Source: an uncultured Eubacteriales bacterium
GTDB taxonomy: Bacteria > Bacillota > Clostridia > Oscillospirales > Oscillospiraceae
Reading direction: 5' to 3'
Length of the DNA: 24,338 nt
NCBI GenBank assembly: GCA_900549645.1
Contig: URPD01000027.1
Location: forward strand, 1 to 24,338
The notes under the pieces were generated by a model. It did no database searches. It was not told the DNA's origin and was given only the letters and a program-made list of their open reading frames with translations. A program made the position numbers and the translations under genes. Shown in pieces: positions 24,329 to 24,338 of this stretch (the stretch's first letter is position 1; every line of letters starts with the position of its first letter).

Positions 24329-24338
24329 TCATCCGCCG

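Overview
The window looks like a chromosome segment of a strictly anaerobic, GC-rich Clostridia-type Firmicute (Oscillospirales-like gut organism). This is inferred from a rubrerythrin end, an electron-bifurcating NfnAB pair, a ferredoxin-dependent 2-oxoacid oxidoreductase, an F-type ATP synthase, strong AGGAGG ribosome sites and TTGACA/TATAAT-type promoters. No rRNA, tRNA or CRISPR array was seen.

Positions 1 to about 8.7 kb are an accessory, lower-GC patchwork. It holds the last codons of a rubrerythrin, a DUF2284 pseudogene with two in-frame stops, an amidohydrolase with its own promoter, a truncated response regulator spliced to another decayed gene, a BRO-N/antirepressor-like gene, a DUF6809-like small gene, an ArsC/Spx-like thioredoxin-fold protein, a two-gene Fic operon with a variant Fic motif, a truncated IS21-type transposase, an unknown 227-residue protein and a small P-loop kinase-like protein. 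Decayed genes and the IS remnant suggest repeated insertion and deletion here.

Positions about 8.8 to 10.9 kb carry three unassigned envelope proteins: a lipoprotein, a minus-strand multi-pass membrane protein, and an anchored extracytoplasmic protein. Each has a good promoter. The first two converge on one shared hairpin terminator, and the second and third diverge from one intergenic region.

From 11.0 kb to the end is a high-GC core energy locus, all on the plus strand. NfnA-NfnB couple ferredoxin and NADH to NADPH. The ATP synthase operon follows: atpB (a), atpE (c), atpF (b), one 747-residue ORF, atpG (gamma), atpD (beta) and atpC (epsilon). The 747-residue ORF fuses a second b-type stalk helix, the C-terminal domain of delta and a complete alpha subunit. 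There is no separate atpH, the delta N-terminal domain is absent, and epsilon is only its beta-sandwich half. Next come a P-loop NTPase with its own promoter and a four-gene 2-oxoacid:ferredoxin oxidoreductase operon (ferredoxin, alpha, TPP-binding beta, gamma). Last are a small membrane protein and a double hairpin terminator.

The most notable item is the b-deltaCTD-alpha fusion. F1 needs three alpha subunits but a normal enzyme has one delta and two b chains, so the fusion raises a real stoichiometry question. Internal initiation, proteolysis or an unusual stalk architecture could each resolve it. Whether it has been described before could not be checked here.
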